Source of the DNA: Nicotiana tabacum
Lineage: Eukaryota > Streptophyta > Magnoliopsida > Solanales > Solanaceae
Assembly (NCBI RefSeq): GCF_000715075.1
Contig: NC_134096.1
Coordinates: 68,639,026 to 68,703,025, forward strand
Length of the DNA: 64,000 nt
Reading direction: 5' to 3'
Part shown: in pieces, positions 32,242 to 43,953 of the stretch
Layout: each line of letters starts with the position of its first letter
Numbering within the stretch: the first letter of the stretch is position 1
Notes under the pieces: generated by a model
The model's database searches: none
Seen by the model: the letters and a program-made list of their open reading frames with translations, nothing else
What the model was told of the DNA's origin: nothing
Made by a program: the position numbers and the translations under genes

Positions 32242-33354
32242 CTAATCTGTGTTACTCTTCTGTCCGGACTGAGCTGTGCGCAGCTGCTCCTGAATCAACT
32301 TTACCTTTTCCAAGGCATCCTTCACCAAATCAGTCCCACATAACCTAGCCTCGCAGGGCTCAAACCACCCAATGGGAGAATGACACCGCCGACCATATAA
32401 GGCCTCGAATGGAACCATCTTGATGCTGGAATGATAGCTGTTGTTAAACTCAGCCAAATGCAAGAATCGATCCCATTGCCCTCCAAAGTCAATCACAGAT
32501 GCTCTAAGCATGTCCTCCAATATCTGAACTATCCGCTCTGACTGACCGTCGGTCTGCAGATGAAATGTTGGGCTGAGCTCTACGCAGGTCCCCAACTCAC
32601 TCTGTACCGCTCTCCAGAAATGTGATGTAAACTGAGGACCTCTGTCTGAAATGATGGAAACAGACACACCATGCAGCCGAACTATCTCCTAGATATAAAT
32701 CTGGGCCAATCGCTCTGAGGTATAGGTAGTCATCACAAGAATAAAGTGTGTCGACTTGGTCAATCTGTCTACAATGACCCAAACTGAATAAAACCTCTGC
32801 AAAGTCCGCTGCAACCCAACCACAAAGTCCATAGTGATACGCTCCTACTTCCATTCGGGTATAGTTATCTGCTGGAGTAGGCCTCCTGGCCTCTGGTGTT
32901 CATACTTAACCTGCTGGCAATTTAAGCATCTAGCTACATACTCAACTATGTATTTCTTCATCCGCCGCCACCAAAAATGCTGCTTCAGGTCGTGATACAT
33001 CTTCGTAGAACCAGGGTGAATGGAATATTGAGAACTGTGTGCCTCCTCTAGAATCTTCTCCCTTGCGTCATCGACATTAGGAACACATAGACGACCCTGG
33101 AGTCGCAGAACACCATCCTCACCAATAGAAACATCCTTGGCACCACCCTGTAGTACCGTCTCTCTAAGAAATGCCAAGTGCGGATCATCAAACTGTCGAG
33201 CCTTGATCTGCTCCAATAGTGAAGACTGGGCAACAACACATGCAAGAACTCGGCTGGGCTCTGAAATATCTAGCCTCACAAGTATGTTAGCCAAGGACTG
33301 AATGTCCAAGTCTAGTGGTCTCTCCTCTGCTGAAATGAATGCCAAGCTACCCAT
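32242..33354 (-). pseudogene. Integrase (zinc-binding and catalytic core) of element C
   Basis: The zinc-binding part is complete: HSSQYSIHPGSTKMYHDLKQ and VARCLNCQQVKYEHQRPGG. The piece at 32242-32667 has SIISDRGPQFTSHFW (catalytic Asp) and LQTDGQSERIVQILEDMLRA (catalytic Glu). The first catalytic Asp lies in the poorly preserved join near 32600-32854, where frames change. The N-terminal frame also covers the linker RPLDLDIQSLANILVRLDIS. Confidence 0.88.
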
Positions 33355-33371
33355 ACTCTATGCCTTTTCGC

Positions 33372-33797
33372 TCAAGGCATCCGCGACCACATTCGCCTTA
33401 CTCGGATGTAAAGAATAGTGATGTCATAATCCTTCAGTAACTCAAGCAATTTGCGCTTCCTCAAATTAAGATCCCTTTGCTTGAACAAATGCTGCAAGCT
33501 GCGATAATAAGTGTAAACCTCACAGGATACCCCATAAAGGTAATGCCTCCAGATCTTAAGAGCAGGAACAATCGTGGCTAACTCTAGGTCGTGCACATGG
33601 TGATTCCTCTCATAAATCTTCAGTTGACGCAAAGCATATGTAATTACTCGCCTCTCTTGCATCAGTACACAACCCAAACCAATGTGTGGGGCATCGCAAT
33701 AAGCTGTATACATCCCCAAACCGGAAGGCAATACTAGAACTGGTGTTGTAGTCAAAGTTTTTTTGAGCTTTTGAAAGCTCGCCTCACAATCCTCGGA
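33372..33797 (-). pseudogene. RNase H of element C
   Basis: YTAYCDAPHIGLGCVLMQ and VHDLELATIVPALKIW keep the first Asp and the Glu, but the third acidic site reads EVYTYYRSL where element B has EIYTDHRSL, so a catalytic Asp is lost. The linker RKLLELLKDYDITILYIR runs toward integrase. Confidence 0.86.
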
Positions 33798-34763
33798 CTA
33801 ACGGAACGGAGCACCCTTCTGGATCAATCTAGTCAAAGGTGCTAAAATAGATGAAAAGCCCTCCACAAACCGACAATAATAACATGTTAATCCCAAGAAA
33901 CTCCTGATCCCAGTCGCTGAAGTAGGACGAGGCCAACTCTGAACTGCCTCAATCTTTTTGGGATCCACCTTGATACCCTCGCCTGATACCACATGCCCCA
34001 AGAATGCCACGGAATCTAACCAAAACTCACACTTTGAGAACTTAGCATATAACTTCTGTTCCCAAAAGTTCTGAAGCACTACTCTCAAATGATGCTCGTG
34101 CTCCTCCATGCTACGTGAGTAAATCAAGATGTCATCAATGAAGACAATAACAAAGGAATCAATATAAGGGCTGAACACCCTGTTCATAAAATCCATAAAC
34201 ACCGCTGGGGCATTGGTCAAGCTGAAGGACATCACTAGAAACTCATAATGGCCATATCTAGTACGGAAGGCAGTCTTCAGAACATCTGAGTCCCGAATCT
34301 TCAACTAATGGTACCTCGATCTCAAATCAATCTTAGAAAACACCCTTGCACCCTACAACTGGTCAAACAAATCATCAATACGCGGCAATGGGTACTTGTT
34401 CGTAATTGTGACTTTGTTCAACGGGCGGTAATCAATGCACATCCGCATAGTCCCATCTTTCTTCTTCACAAATAATACTGGTGAACCCCAAGGTGATACA
34501 CTCGGCCTAACGAACCCCTTTTCTAACAACTCCTCAAGTTGTTCCTCCAACTTCTTCAATTCTTTCGGAGCCATACGGTACAGTGGGATAGATATAGGCT
34601 GAGTACCTGGAGCCAAGTCAATATAGAAATCAATATCACGATCTAGTGGCATGCCTGGAAGGTCCAAAGAAAACAAATCGGCGAACTCCCGAACTACTGG
34701 CACTGAATCAATCGTCGGAGACTCTGGGTAGTATCCCGAACATAGGCTAGATAACCCAAGCAA
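33798..34763 (-). pseudogene. Reverse transcriptase of element C
   Basis: The N-terminal part (34353-34763) reads [40 protein letters not shown] and [20 protein letters not shown]. After a stop (near 34305) it continues [20 protein letters not shown], the active-site motif [13 protein letters not shown], and [20 protein letters not shown]. The catalytic box is intact; two breaks inactivate the frame. Confidence 0.9.
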
Positions 34764-35365
34764 CCCTTCTCGACCATGGGCTGAGCCTTCATAAAAGACA
34801 TAAATCGACTAGATGTACTGACAGATGAACCCTTCCACTCCAATCTCGGCAACTCTGGCATTGCTAAAGTAACAATCTTGGTATGGCAATCAAGGATGGC
34901 ATGATATGGGGATAGCCAGTCCATGCCCAGGATGACCTTAAAATTGGTCATACCAAGCAACAGAAGATCTGCCCTAGTCTTAAATCCACAAAATGTAATC
35001 GCACAGGACCGATAGATCTGATCCATAACAACAGAATCATCCACAAGAGTGGACACATAAACAGGAGTACCCAAGGACTCACGAGGAATATCCAGAAAAT
35101 GAGAAAACATGGATGACACATACGAATAGGTAGATCCTGGATCAAATAATACTGAAGCATCCCTACCGAATACAGAGATAATACTAGTGATCATGGCATC
35201 TGAGGCCACTGCATCTGGTCTAGCCGTAAAAGCATAAAATCTGGCTGGAGCGCCCCCCGGCTGGCCTTTGCCTACCTGACCTCCACCTTTGGGCCAGCCT
35301 CTACCCACCTGCCCTCTACCTCTAGGCGGCTGGATGGCTGGTGCAGCTGCTGAAGCTATAATCAT
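34764..35365 (-). pseudogene. Aspartic protease region of element C
   Basis: ASVLFDPGSTYSYVSSMFSH marks the active-site loop (D-P-G in this family), followed by FKVILGMDWLSPYHAILDCH. The frame also carries a Gly-rich RGRGQVGRGWPKGGGQVGKG nucleocapsid-protease linker. It overlaps the start of the RT frame at 34694-34763. Confidence 0.85.
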
Positions 35366-36808
35366 AGGCTACTAGCCCTGCTGCACTGCCTTGCCCAGAA
35401 GCCTGGGGCAAAATCTCCGCACATGACTAAGATCCCCAAACTCAAAACAACCTCTCGGCGCGGCGATCTCCTGCCCTGAAGTCTGACCCTGATGGCCCGA
35501 ATACTCACCGAAAGAACCCTGAATAGCCTGCGGGCGATATGAACTCTCTGGCATGGCACTGAAGTAAGCACTAGAAGAACCCTGATGACCGGAGTACCCA
35601 CTGGAAGGACCCTAAACAGATGGCGGTCGGTAAGAACTCTCCGGTATAGTGCTGAAATAAAGTCACGCTAGATCACCCAGTAGAGGCGGCGGTGCTGGAT
35701 ATGGGGGCCTACTGGGCTGACCCCTCCTAAACTGACCTCTATCCCTAGTTGGGGCACCTTAGAACTCCCCGAAGTAATGGACCCTCTTGTCCTACTGCAT
35801 CTGCTCCCTACCCCTCTGGCGATAGCCCTCGATCCTCCGAGCAATCTCCACTACTAGCTGGTAGGAAGTCCCCATCTCTACCTCTCGGGCCATACTAGCC
35901 TGAATACCTGAGTGCAACCCCGCAACAAACCTCTGCACCCACTCCGCCTCAGTAGGGAGTATCATGAGTGCATGGCGAGATATCTTAGAGAACCTCCCCT
36001 CATAATCGGTCACAAACATCTGACCCTGTTGCAGCTGCTCAAACTAGAATCGCAACTCTTCCCTCTAAGAGGGTGGAATATACCTGTCCAAGAATAGGCG
36101 TGTGAACTAGCCCCAAGTCGTGGGAGGAGAATCTGCTGGTCTACCAAGAAGATAAGATTGCCACCACCTACGTGCTCGGCCCTCTAACTGAAAGGTAGTG
36201 AAATCCATCCTGTGAGACTCCAATATCCTCATGTTGTGCAGTCTGTCCCTGCACCTATCAATAAAGTCTTGAGTATCCTCGTGTCGCTCACCCCCAAAGA
36301 CCGGAGGGTGAAGCCTAGTCCATATGTCTAAAAGCTTCTGCGGCTCGCCGGACGCAGCTAGTCTAGGCTCAGGTACAGCTATTATGACTGGCTGGGCTCC
36401 GCCCACGGGGAGAGTGCCCGGGGTTTGATATACAGCGGTTGCATGCCCAAGAGCCTGATCGGTAGGGGTCTGTGCTCCCCCTCCCACTTGAGAGGTGGCG
36501 GGGTCCGCTGGAAACAAACCAGCCTGAGTCATAGTGGCCATGAACCGCAGCATACGGCCCATGACCTCCTAAAAGGCCGGTGCTGACATGAAATCTACCG
36601 GGGCTGGCTCTGCTGCGAGCACCTCGCCCTGCTCCTCAATGATGGGATCCTCCACTGGATTCACTGGTGGTGCAACTGGGGCAGCTCTGGGACATCCTCA
36701 TCCCCTACCTCGGGCCGGTGCCCTCCCCCGGCTTCTCCCTCGGCCTCTAGCAACGGTGGGAGCAGCTCCACCCGTTTATGGAATGTCTGCCATACGCGTT
36801 CTCACCAT
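35366..36808 (-). pseudogene. gag of element C
   Basis: It starts MVRTRMADIP at 36808 and meets a stop after ten codons; a basic RGRGRSRGRAPARGRG stretch follows. The capsid core is at 36107-36562 (LHPPVFGGERHEDTQDFIDR) and 35792-36019. The knuckle at 35408-35449 reads CFEFGDLSHVRRFC, so the second Cys is Phe and zinc binding would fail. Gag is more diverged from B than pol is. Confidence 0.85.
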
Positions 36809-36985
36809 CTGTGAGAGAATGAGAGAAAGGAACTTAGTATACCATCAACCGCATAATACGAGATGAATAAAGAGTAGCTTCCTAACACCCTATAGCCTGT
36901 CAAAGATAAGCACAGATGTCTCTGCACCGATCCACAAGACTCTATTAGGTCTTCCCATAACAAGTGAGACCTATGTGAACCTAGT

Positions 36986-36997
36986 GTTCTGATACCA
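36986..36997 (-). promoter_or_regulatory. Primer binding site of element C
   Basis: The minus strand reads TGGTATCAGAAC, one base from the initiator Met-tRNA complement, three bases after the LTR end at 37001. The leader 36809-36985 has no gene. Confidence 0.85.
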
Positions 36998-37000
36998 TGT

Positions 37001-39643
37001 TGTCACGATCCAATTCTGGTTTAGGCCGTGATGGTGCCCAGCGCCGTTGCTAGGCAAGCCGACGGTGAACAATCTAGTGATTTCCATTTTTAATAAGTCA
37101 AACAGCCGACTTTCTTTAAAATTTAGTGAATTTAACAAATAACAGAATTTAAAGTGAACAAAACAAAAATAGCTAAATGAAATCATAAACGTAGAAATAC
37201 AACCCAAAATCATAAGTCTACTAGTGTGTGCCAAGATCCAGTGTCACAAGTATATAGGCTACTAGTAGAATATACAAAAGAATTCTAATCTACTATCTGA
37301 AATGGGATAGACAGAACAAATAAAGAAAGAAAAAGACTATGACTGCTGCAGAACGGCTCGGAAGGGCAGCTCACCGTGTAGTCTTGTAGCGGGGATCAAA
37401 TATGCCCACCGGACTGGTAATCAGATGTACCTGTTCAGATCCTGCACATCTAGTATAGAAGTGTGGCATGAGTACATAAACAACATGTACTCAGTAAGTA
37501 TCCAATCTAACCTCGAAGAAGTAGTGATGAGGTGTCGACTTTGACACCTACTATGGGCCAACAATGATATATCAAATATATACTAAGCATGGATTTCATG
37601 AACAATACTTAAAGCTCAATATCAGGAAATAGTAAATTCTTCTTTCGCAAGTATTAAATCCCAAGTTTAGTTTCATTATTTAACACCTTGTAATTCAAGG
37701 CATTTTAAGAAATGTAAATCATGAATAGTTCCAAAGGTTTTCATGCGCATATTATGTCAAGGTCGTACGGCTTGATCCAACATAATATTTAAATTGTGCA
37801 CTGCCGAGGGTTGACCAGTACGAACCATAGATACATCTATCTACTACTGAGGCGTTCGGCCCGCTCCACAAATAGAAAATATTTCAAATAACACACAAAT
37901 TCTCATTTATATTCAAGTGTTCCATTCGCAACTTTAAGTAAGTAACTTTAAGCTTTTTCAATTCTTTTATCAACTTCCAATATGCCTTAAGCAATTAAAT
38001 CAACAAATGGGAGTGCAAACATTTCAAGTATAACATGGTATAGGTCCTAGACTACCCGGACAATAGCATAATTAGTAGCTACGTACGGACTCTTGTCACC
38101 TCGTACGTATGTAGCCCCCACACGTAGGAGCACATTTTAGTTATAATTTACCTATGGGGTTAATTCCCTCTTATAAGGTTAGAAAAGAGACTTGCCTCGT
38201 CTCAAAACCTACTTTCCAATTCAAAAAATGCGCTCAAACCTCCAACTTTGATTCCAAACGACTCGAAACTAGTCAAACATTACATACATCAATAAATCTA
38301 TGCTCAAAAGTTCATATCTCCACTATTAGAGTGATTACCCAACCTAAATTGCAAGATTCGTAAGATTCACCCCCGAACCCACAAACTCGGATTCCGGAAA
38401 TATTTTAAGAACGTTGCTACCCATAACCTTAGGAACATAAATATATAGTTTTCACTAAGTTTTATAATCATTTTCGTGGTAAAATCTCATTTTTATTAAA
38501 CCCTAGGTTTTTCATCTAAGCCCATGATTTCTACCAATTTTGATGTTGAAATCTACCCATAATCTATGTATTAAAATCACATTAAGGTAGGAATTACTTA
38601 CCCTCTATAGCTAGGTTGAAGTCTCCCTTTTTGAAGCTCTAAAATGGCCCAAATGTGTGAAGAATGGGAGAAAAATGCCTAAGTCCCGTATTAAATGAAG
38701 TTCATTGCCTCCAGCGATTTCCGCACCTGCGGTCATAGGGCCGCACATTCGCCCTCGCTTCTACGGACAAAGTTCCGCTTTTGCGGAACTCCCCTGGGCC
38801 GGCTGGCATCGCTTCTGCGGATGGTTTTTTGCTTCTGCGGAGGATGGGCCAAACTTACGGAATCTGGGCAGCCCTTCCCTGGCCGCACCTACGAGGCTTG
38901 GCTCGCACCTGTGGCTAGCCATGCGCAGGTGCGATTATGAAAGACCTGATGCTTTAACCGTTGCTCCAAATTCTCATCTTGGTCCGAGCCTTGTACGATT
39001 GACACTCGGGGCCCCCGGGGCCCCACCCGAATATGCCAAAAATTTTGGTATCATAAAACGGACTCGCTTGAACTATCGGAATGCCCAAAACAACATCAAA
39101 ACTAAGAATCGCACCCCAAAACCAATTGAATCGAACTTCAAGTTCTTCAAGTTACTTCCAATGCACCAAAACGTACTTAAACTATTTGGAATGACACCAA
39201 ATTTTGCATGCAAGTCTTAAATGACATTACAGAAATATTCTCGGTCTCGGAATTCTATTTTGACCTCGATATCACCAAAAACTGCTCCAAACCAAATTTA
39301 AAGAACTTCAAGATTCTTCAAGAACCAACTTTCACTATTAGGCGCCAAAATGCTCCCGGGTCATCCAAAACTCAATCTGAACATACGCCCAAGTCTGAAA
39401 TCATCATACAAATCTATTGGAATCATCAAATCCCAATTCTGAGGTCGTTTACTCAAAATATTGACCGAAGTCAAACTTGGCCTTTTTAACCAACCTTAAA
39501 GAACCAAGTGTTCTGATTTCAACCCGAACCCTTCCAAATCGCGAACCAACCATCCCCGCAAGTCATAAATTAATAAAAGTACGTACGAGATATCTTATTT
39601 AGGGGAACGGGATTTTAAAAAGTAAAATGACCAGTCGGGTCGA
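37001..39643 (-). repeat. 5' LTR of element C (about 2643 bp)
   Basis: The left edge is TGTCACGATCC; the right edge stops at GGTCG, where TTACA should follow but an ATATATATAT run begins. It contains the U5 hairpin (37036-37055), a second donor-like motif (here GGCAAGT, 38147-38200), a CpG cassette (38705-38933) and the core block (39001-39043). Confidence 0.92.
38705..38933 (-). repeat. CpG-rich inverted-repeat cassette, right LTR of element C
   Basis: The counterpart of 30785-31022 with the same CCGCACCTGCG and CTTCTGCGGA phrases, many altered independently. It starts about 710 bp from the LTR start. Confidence 0.78.
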
Positions 39644-39774
39644 TATATATATATCAGATGCAGAAACAATGTATAAATACATGGAAACTTTCTTAGGAGA
39701 ATCAACAAAAGTATTATGGGAAGCATACAAGTCTGAATTTCCACAAGAATTTCAAGCCTAAATGGCATTGAGAC
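39644..39774 (+). pseudogene. Endogenous pararetrovirus-like fragment
   Basis: A 36-codon stretch (39651-39758) with YKYMETFLGES and VLWEAYKSEFPQEFQ resembles a conserved segment of caulimovirid (plant pararetrovirus) polyproteins, as I recognise it near the coat protein. It stops at TAA and is cut on both sides by LTR ends. This is a relic with no coding capacity. The ATATATATAT start is a common neighbour of such inserts. The assignment rests on a short match and needs a protein search. Confidence 0.5.
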
Positions 39775-39932
39775 TGTCATGACCCAAAATCCCACCATAG
39801 GCATCGTGATGGCACTTAGTCTCTAAGACTAAGTAAGCCAATTATAATAACAATTCAAGTCATTTTACAAAAAATAGATAATTGAAACCAACAGCGAAAA
39901 TATTCAAACAACCTCCCAAGACCGGTAATATA
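39775..39932 (-). repeat. Inverted LTR-end fragment of the D family
   Basis: It begins TGTCATGACCCAAAATCCCA and is the reverse complement of the D-type LTR end (compare 42727-42880), including the U5 hairpin. It is joined head-on to the truncated element D 5' LTR at about 39933. Confidence 0.88.
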
Positions 39933-42880
39933 GATTTTGGCTATAGCACTGTGCATTGCCAGAAATTGCTACTGCACATGGCTGACTTTGGCAGCTTATA
40001 TCTCGCAATATATAAGGAATTGGGAGATGAGCAAAACATGAAAGTTGTAGCCCTTGGTGTTTAGTTTACAAGAAGTTAAACCATTCATCATTTGGACATT
40101 TGTAAAGAGAGTTATGATCGATTTTTTAAAAGTTGGTAATGTTGTTTTACTGGGCTGAGGCAAATCGCAAATGTCAAATGCGACTTGCCTGGACAGATTC
40201 TTAAAACGAGGGCTTCGGCCATTTTAACATATTTGGAGTTATGGAAATCGGATTGAAGAAATTTTTGAGACGATTTTCACCATATGGATTGGGGTAAGTG
40301 TTCTATATCCAAAAGTTATTATACTTCATGATTCCATGGTTGTTTTCATCAATTATTAGTGAATTAAATGGAAGAAATTGGAGAAATTTGTAAAACTTTT
40401 CAAAAACAAAAATTTAAGATTTGGAGGTCGATTCGTTATCAGAATTTTATAAATTGGTATGGTTGAACTCGTATCGAAATGGGTGTTCGGATTTCGTAAA
40501 AAATCTATCGGGTTCTGAGAGGCGAGTCACGCATTGACTTTTGTTTACTTTTTAATGTGAAATTTTAAGTTGACGTTTTATTATCCGAAATTATTTTTGA
40601 TGAATTTTAATAAAGTTATACAAATAATTTGGATAGATTTGAGCTGTCCGGAGGTCAATTCAAGCAAGAATGCGACTTTGGAATATCGACATAACTTCAA
40701 AAGGTAAGTATCTTGCTTAACCTTGAGTGGGGGAATTACCCCTTAGGCACTGGAATTGGAAAATGTGAAAAAGCCGTGTACGTGAGGTGACGAGCACGTA
40801 CTCGGGCTTATATGTGCAAAACTTATTATTTTAAAGTCTTAATCATTTTTACGTATTAAACTGAATAATTGTGGACATTTATTTAATCCTCTATTTGTCG
40901 TGCCTCAAATCCTTATTTGTTGAATTTGTTTTTATATGATAAATCGGTGTGATTGCTACTTGAATTTTTATGTGAATTCTGTGTGTTTGTTGATTCAATA
41001 TTCCCCGAAAATAATTATATTATGGATTTTACTAACTACAAATAATTAAGTAAATAAGTTTTAAAAGAGGCATTATATATTTATCATAAATTTTGATTTA
41101 AGAAGGCGTTGTCCTATGCTGAGTTACTTTTTCCATCCTTGTGGTTGTTTTTGAGGTTTTATATACGTTGTGTGGAGCCTTGGACTAATTGCTGTGGAAT
41201 TAATTGATTTTATCGTATCTTTGGAATTGGTTGTGACCTATGGGTAATTCGTGACATGTTGTAATATTTGAGCACTTGATGTGCAATTTATGATGCGTTG
41301 TGATATTTGAGCACTTGAGGTACAAGTTGTATTATACTGTGATATTTACTTTTGGGACTATGAGGCGGTACCTCGGGAGCTCTCCATGTCTTGCATATTT
41401 ACTTTTGGGACTACGAGATGGTACCTCGGGAGCTCTCCATGTCTTGCATATTTACTTTTGGGACTACGAGGCAGTACCTCAAGAGCTCCCCCTATCTTGC
41501 ATATTTATATTTGGGACTACGATGCGGTACCTCGGGATCTCCCCGTGTCTTGAATATTTACTTTTGGGACTACGAGGCGATACCTCAGGAGCTCCCCTGT
41601 CGTGTATTTACTTCTAGGACTACGAGGCGGTACCTCGGGAGCACCCCTGTTGGTTACTCATATTGTATTATGTTGGCTTTTCCTACGACACTTTGAGGAT
41701 TTGTATTTCTGGTTTATACTTTTTTCGGTGAATGAGTTGTTTTAAATAAAAGAAATTACTATTATGTTTTAATTTAATAAGTTTTACATCCAAATCAGTA
41801 GTTTATCGGATGCTTTATTTAAATTGAAATGTCATTTTCTTCACTAAAACTATTTCATAAATAAATTTATTTCTTTGTTGACTTCTTATTTGATTTAAAA
41901 ATCGTTACCTTACTTTATTGAAAGTAAATTGATCATGCAGATTTTATATATTGATATGTTTTGCACGTGAGTTGTCTTTGCGATTATGATAGATATATGG
42001 GCACGAGGTGCCGTGGAAATACGAAAGTGGACTGAGACCCGTATTATTTATGATTATAAATGAGGTGTCACAGGATGACTTTTATTTGAAAGAATTATAT
42101 TCAAAATATTGTTTGAAAGGACTATATTCGAAAGATATTTATTTGAAAGAATTATATTTGAAATATATTTATTTGAAGGAAGTATATTAGAAATATATTT
42201 ATTGGAAAGGATTATATTCTAAACATTTTTATTTGAAAAACTTATAGATGAAAGATGTATATTTTGCAGGACTTGATTATTTGGTTGTACTTGTGTTCAT
42301 TATTGTTTGAGAAATAGTTATGGTATTCTTGTTGCCTTGTTGTTTATATCAGTGGTTGATTATTGTGGTTATTATTGCTATTAGCTTCCTATTATTTTGT
42401 ATGCTATATTGCACAGGTTATTAGACTAGTGAGTATCTTGACTGTACCTCGTCACTACTCCACCAAGGTTAGTCTTGATACTTACTGGGTACCGACTGTG
42501 ATGTACTCATACTACACTTCTGCATATTTTTGTGCAGAGCTAGGTAATGGAGATATCGGACTCAAACAGAGTTAGAGTGTAATCGCAAGAATTCAAGGTA
42601 GAGCTGCTTGGTCGTCGCAGTCCCTTGGAGTCTTTCTATTTTATTGTATTATCAATTCTTATTCGAACAATATTGTGTATTCGATCCTCGAGGTCATTTC
42701 AAGTATTCAGTTAGAGTTCGTGACTCTATATTACCAGTCTTGGGAGGTTGTTTCAATATTTCCGCTGGTGGTTTCGATTTTTATTTTTTAAATGGCTTGA
42801 ATTGTTATTATAATTGACTTACTTAGTCTTAGAGACTAAGTGCCATCACGATGCCTGTGGTGGGATTTTGGGTCGTGACA
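39933..42880 (+). repeat. 5' LTR of element D, 5' truncated
   Basis: It starts in the third of the ~208 bp repeats found in the 3' LTR (equivalent to 49146) and ends GGTCGTGACA. It includes GGGGTAAGTG near 40294, GGTAAGTATC with CTTAACC and a GGGG/CCCC hairpin (40701-40747), hairpin repeats (41345-41680), and a perfect 9 bp U5 hairpin (42821-42841). It keeps about 1.07 kb (40823-41893) that the 3' LTR has lost. Confidence 0.9.
41345..41680 (+). repeat. Six tandem ~53 bp hairpin repeats in the element D LTR
   Basis: Copies begin near 41345, 41398, 41451, 41505, 41557 and 41606 with TTTACTTTTGGGACTACGAG. The centre is CGAGGCGGTACCTCG, a 5 bp stem with a 5-base loop. They are related to the repeats in B at 18085-18330. 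Overlapping open frames (YFWDYE-type repeats) are artefacts. Confidence 0.92.
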
Positions 42881-42883
42881 AGT

Positions 42884-42894
42884 TGGTATCAGAG
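42884..42894 (+). promoter_or_regulatory. Primer binding site of element D
   Basis: TGGTATCAGAG, three bases after the LTR end, matches the initiator Met-tRNA complement. Confidence 0.88.
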
Positions 42895-43953
42895 TTTTAA
42901 GTTCATAGGTTCTACGAGTCACAAACGAGTTTAGTAGAGTTTTGCAGATCGATACGGAGACGTCTATACGTATCTTCGAGAGGCTACAGAGCTAGTAGGA
43001 AAATTTCCATTTTTTTCATTCCTTATCGTGCAGCATTTATTCAGCTTGAAGCATATATCTTATGTTCTTTTGCATCCACTCATGTATGAAATTGTGCACT
43101 CGGTATCAACTATACGCCAACGGTTCGTGATACTACAAAGGGGTTATAAGGGAGCCAGGGTTGCTCAACCATTGTTACCACGTGTCATCCAGATCGAGGA
43201 TGCGGAAGTTTTAAGAGATCATTCAGTTGTGCAGATGGGGGTGCAGCAGGTTCTGACATCTTGTTGATTAGTACGATCTTAAGAAGGTCTAATTAGTTGC
43301 CTAATCCTCACAATCGTGGTAGGGTCACGAGGTGGATGTAGATCTGAAGATAGTTGGTGGTATTAGAGACTATGTGGTTCATATGGGATTTCCATTTAGT
43401 GAAGGGTACATACTAGCAGTCAATGTACTAGAGGAAGCGAGTTTAACTATCACGAGGATGACATGCACCAAATAAATAGCTTGAGGTGTCTTATGACTGG
43501 TGTCGTACAAGCGGTGAAGGTTAGTATTGTGGATCATCAGATAGTGTCCTATGGCTTCGCGCCAAGTGAAGGGAGTCCACTATCAACGATCATATTGTGG
43601 GGTCATGTGTTATATCAATTTTGGCCTGAGATGTATTTATGTGATATTAAAAGGTTCTCCGAAATTTGTATATGATTAAGAGATGAGATTTGTATGGGAT
43701 GATGCTGGGACTTGCAGTATTACCCCGTCCTCAATAATTCTACATTTTAGTATCAGCGGGGCCATGGAAACAATTTTAGAATACTCGGAGTGCTCTAGTA
43801 AGTTCATTTAATGCACCACCGACACATGGTTCCTATAATGGTTATTCCAGTTATCTGGCACAGACCCTGTATGAGCAGCCGAATCTACAGAGGGGTTGTT
43901 ATCAGTGTGGTAATACTAGGCACATCATGAGAGATTGTCCCAGACTTAGGAGA
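42895..43953 (+). pseudogene. Leader and gag remnant of element D, zinc knuckle intact
   Basis: The leader matches that of F. The gag core is unreadable, but the end gives YEQPNLQRGCYQCGNTRHIM with a complete C-x2-C-x4-H-x4-C knuckle at 43897-43938. The frame is interrupted after RLRR by solo LTR E and resumes at 46719 as GGFNQNTHVTGSIPV. Part of the stretch near 43530-43680 resembles F around 55020-55200. Confidence 0.75.

Larger units (their letters stand above)
29627..39643 (-). mobile_element. Element C: decayed Del/Tekay-type Ty3/gypsy retrotransposon with gag-pol
   Basis: Right to left: 5' LTR (37001-39643), primer site, gag, protease, RT, RNase H, integrase, chromodomain, polypurine tract, 3' LTR (29627-31742). 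All domains can be recognised but none is intact. The outer end of the left LTR is replaced by the NUMT and the last bases of the right LTR (TTACA) are missing, so there is no target-site duplication. LTR sequences place it with solo LTR E and apart from B. Confidence 0.93.

Noticed and set aside
41300..41696. Two overlapping ~100-codon frames with YFWDYE and FGTTRRYLGSSP repeats
   Set aside because: They are translations of the ~53 bp tandem hairpin repeats in the D LTR; the same pattern appears in B at 17958-18349 on the other strand.
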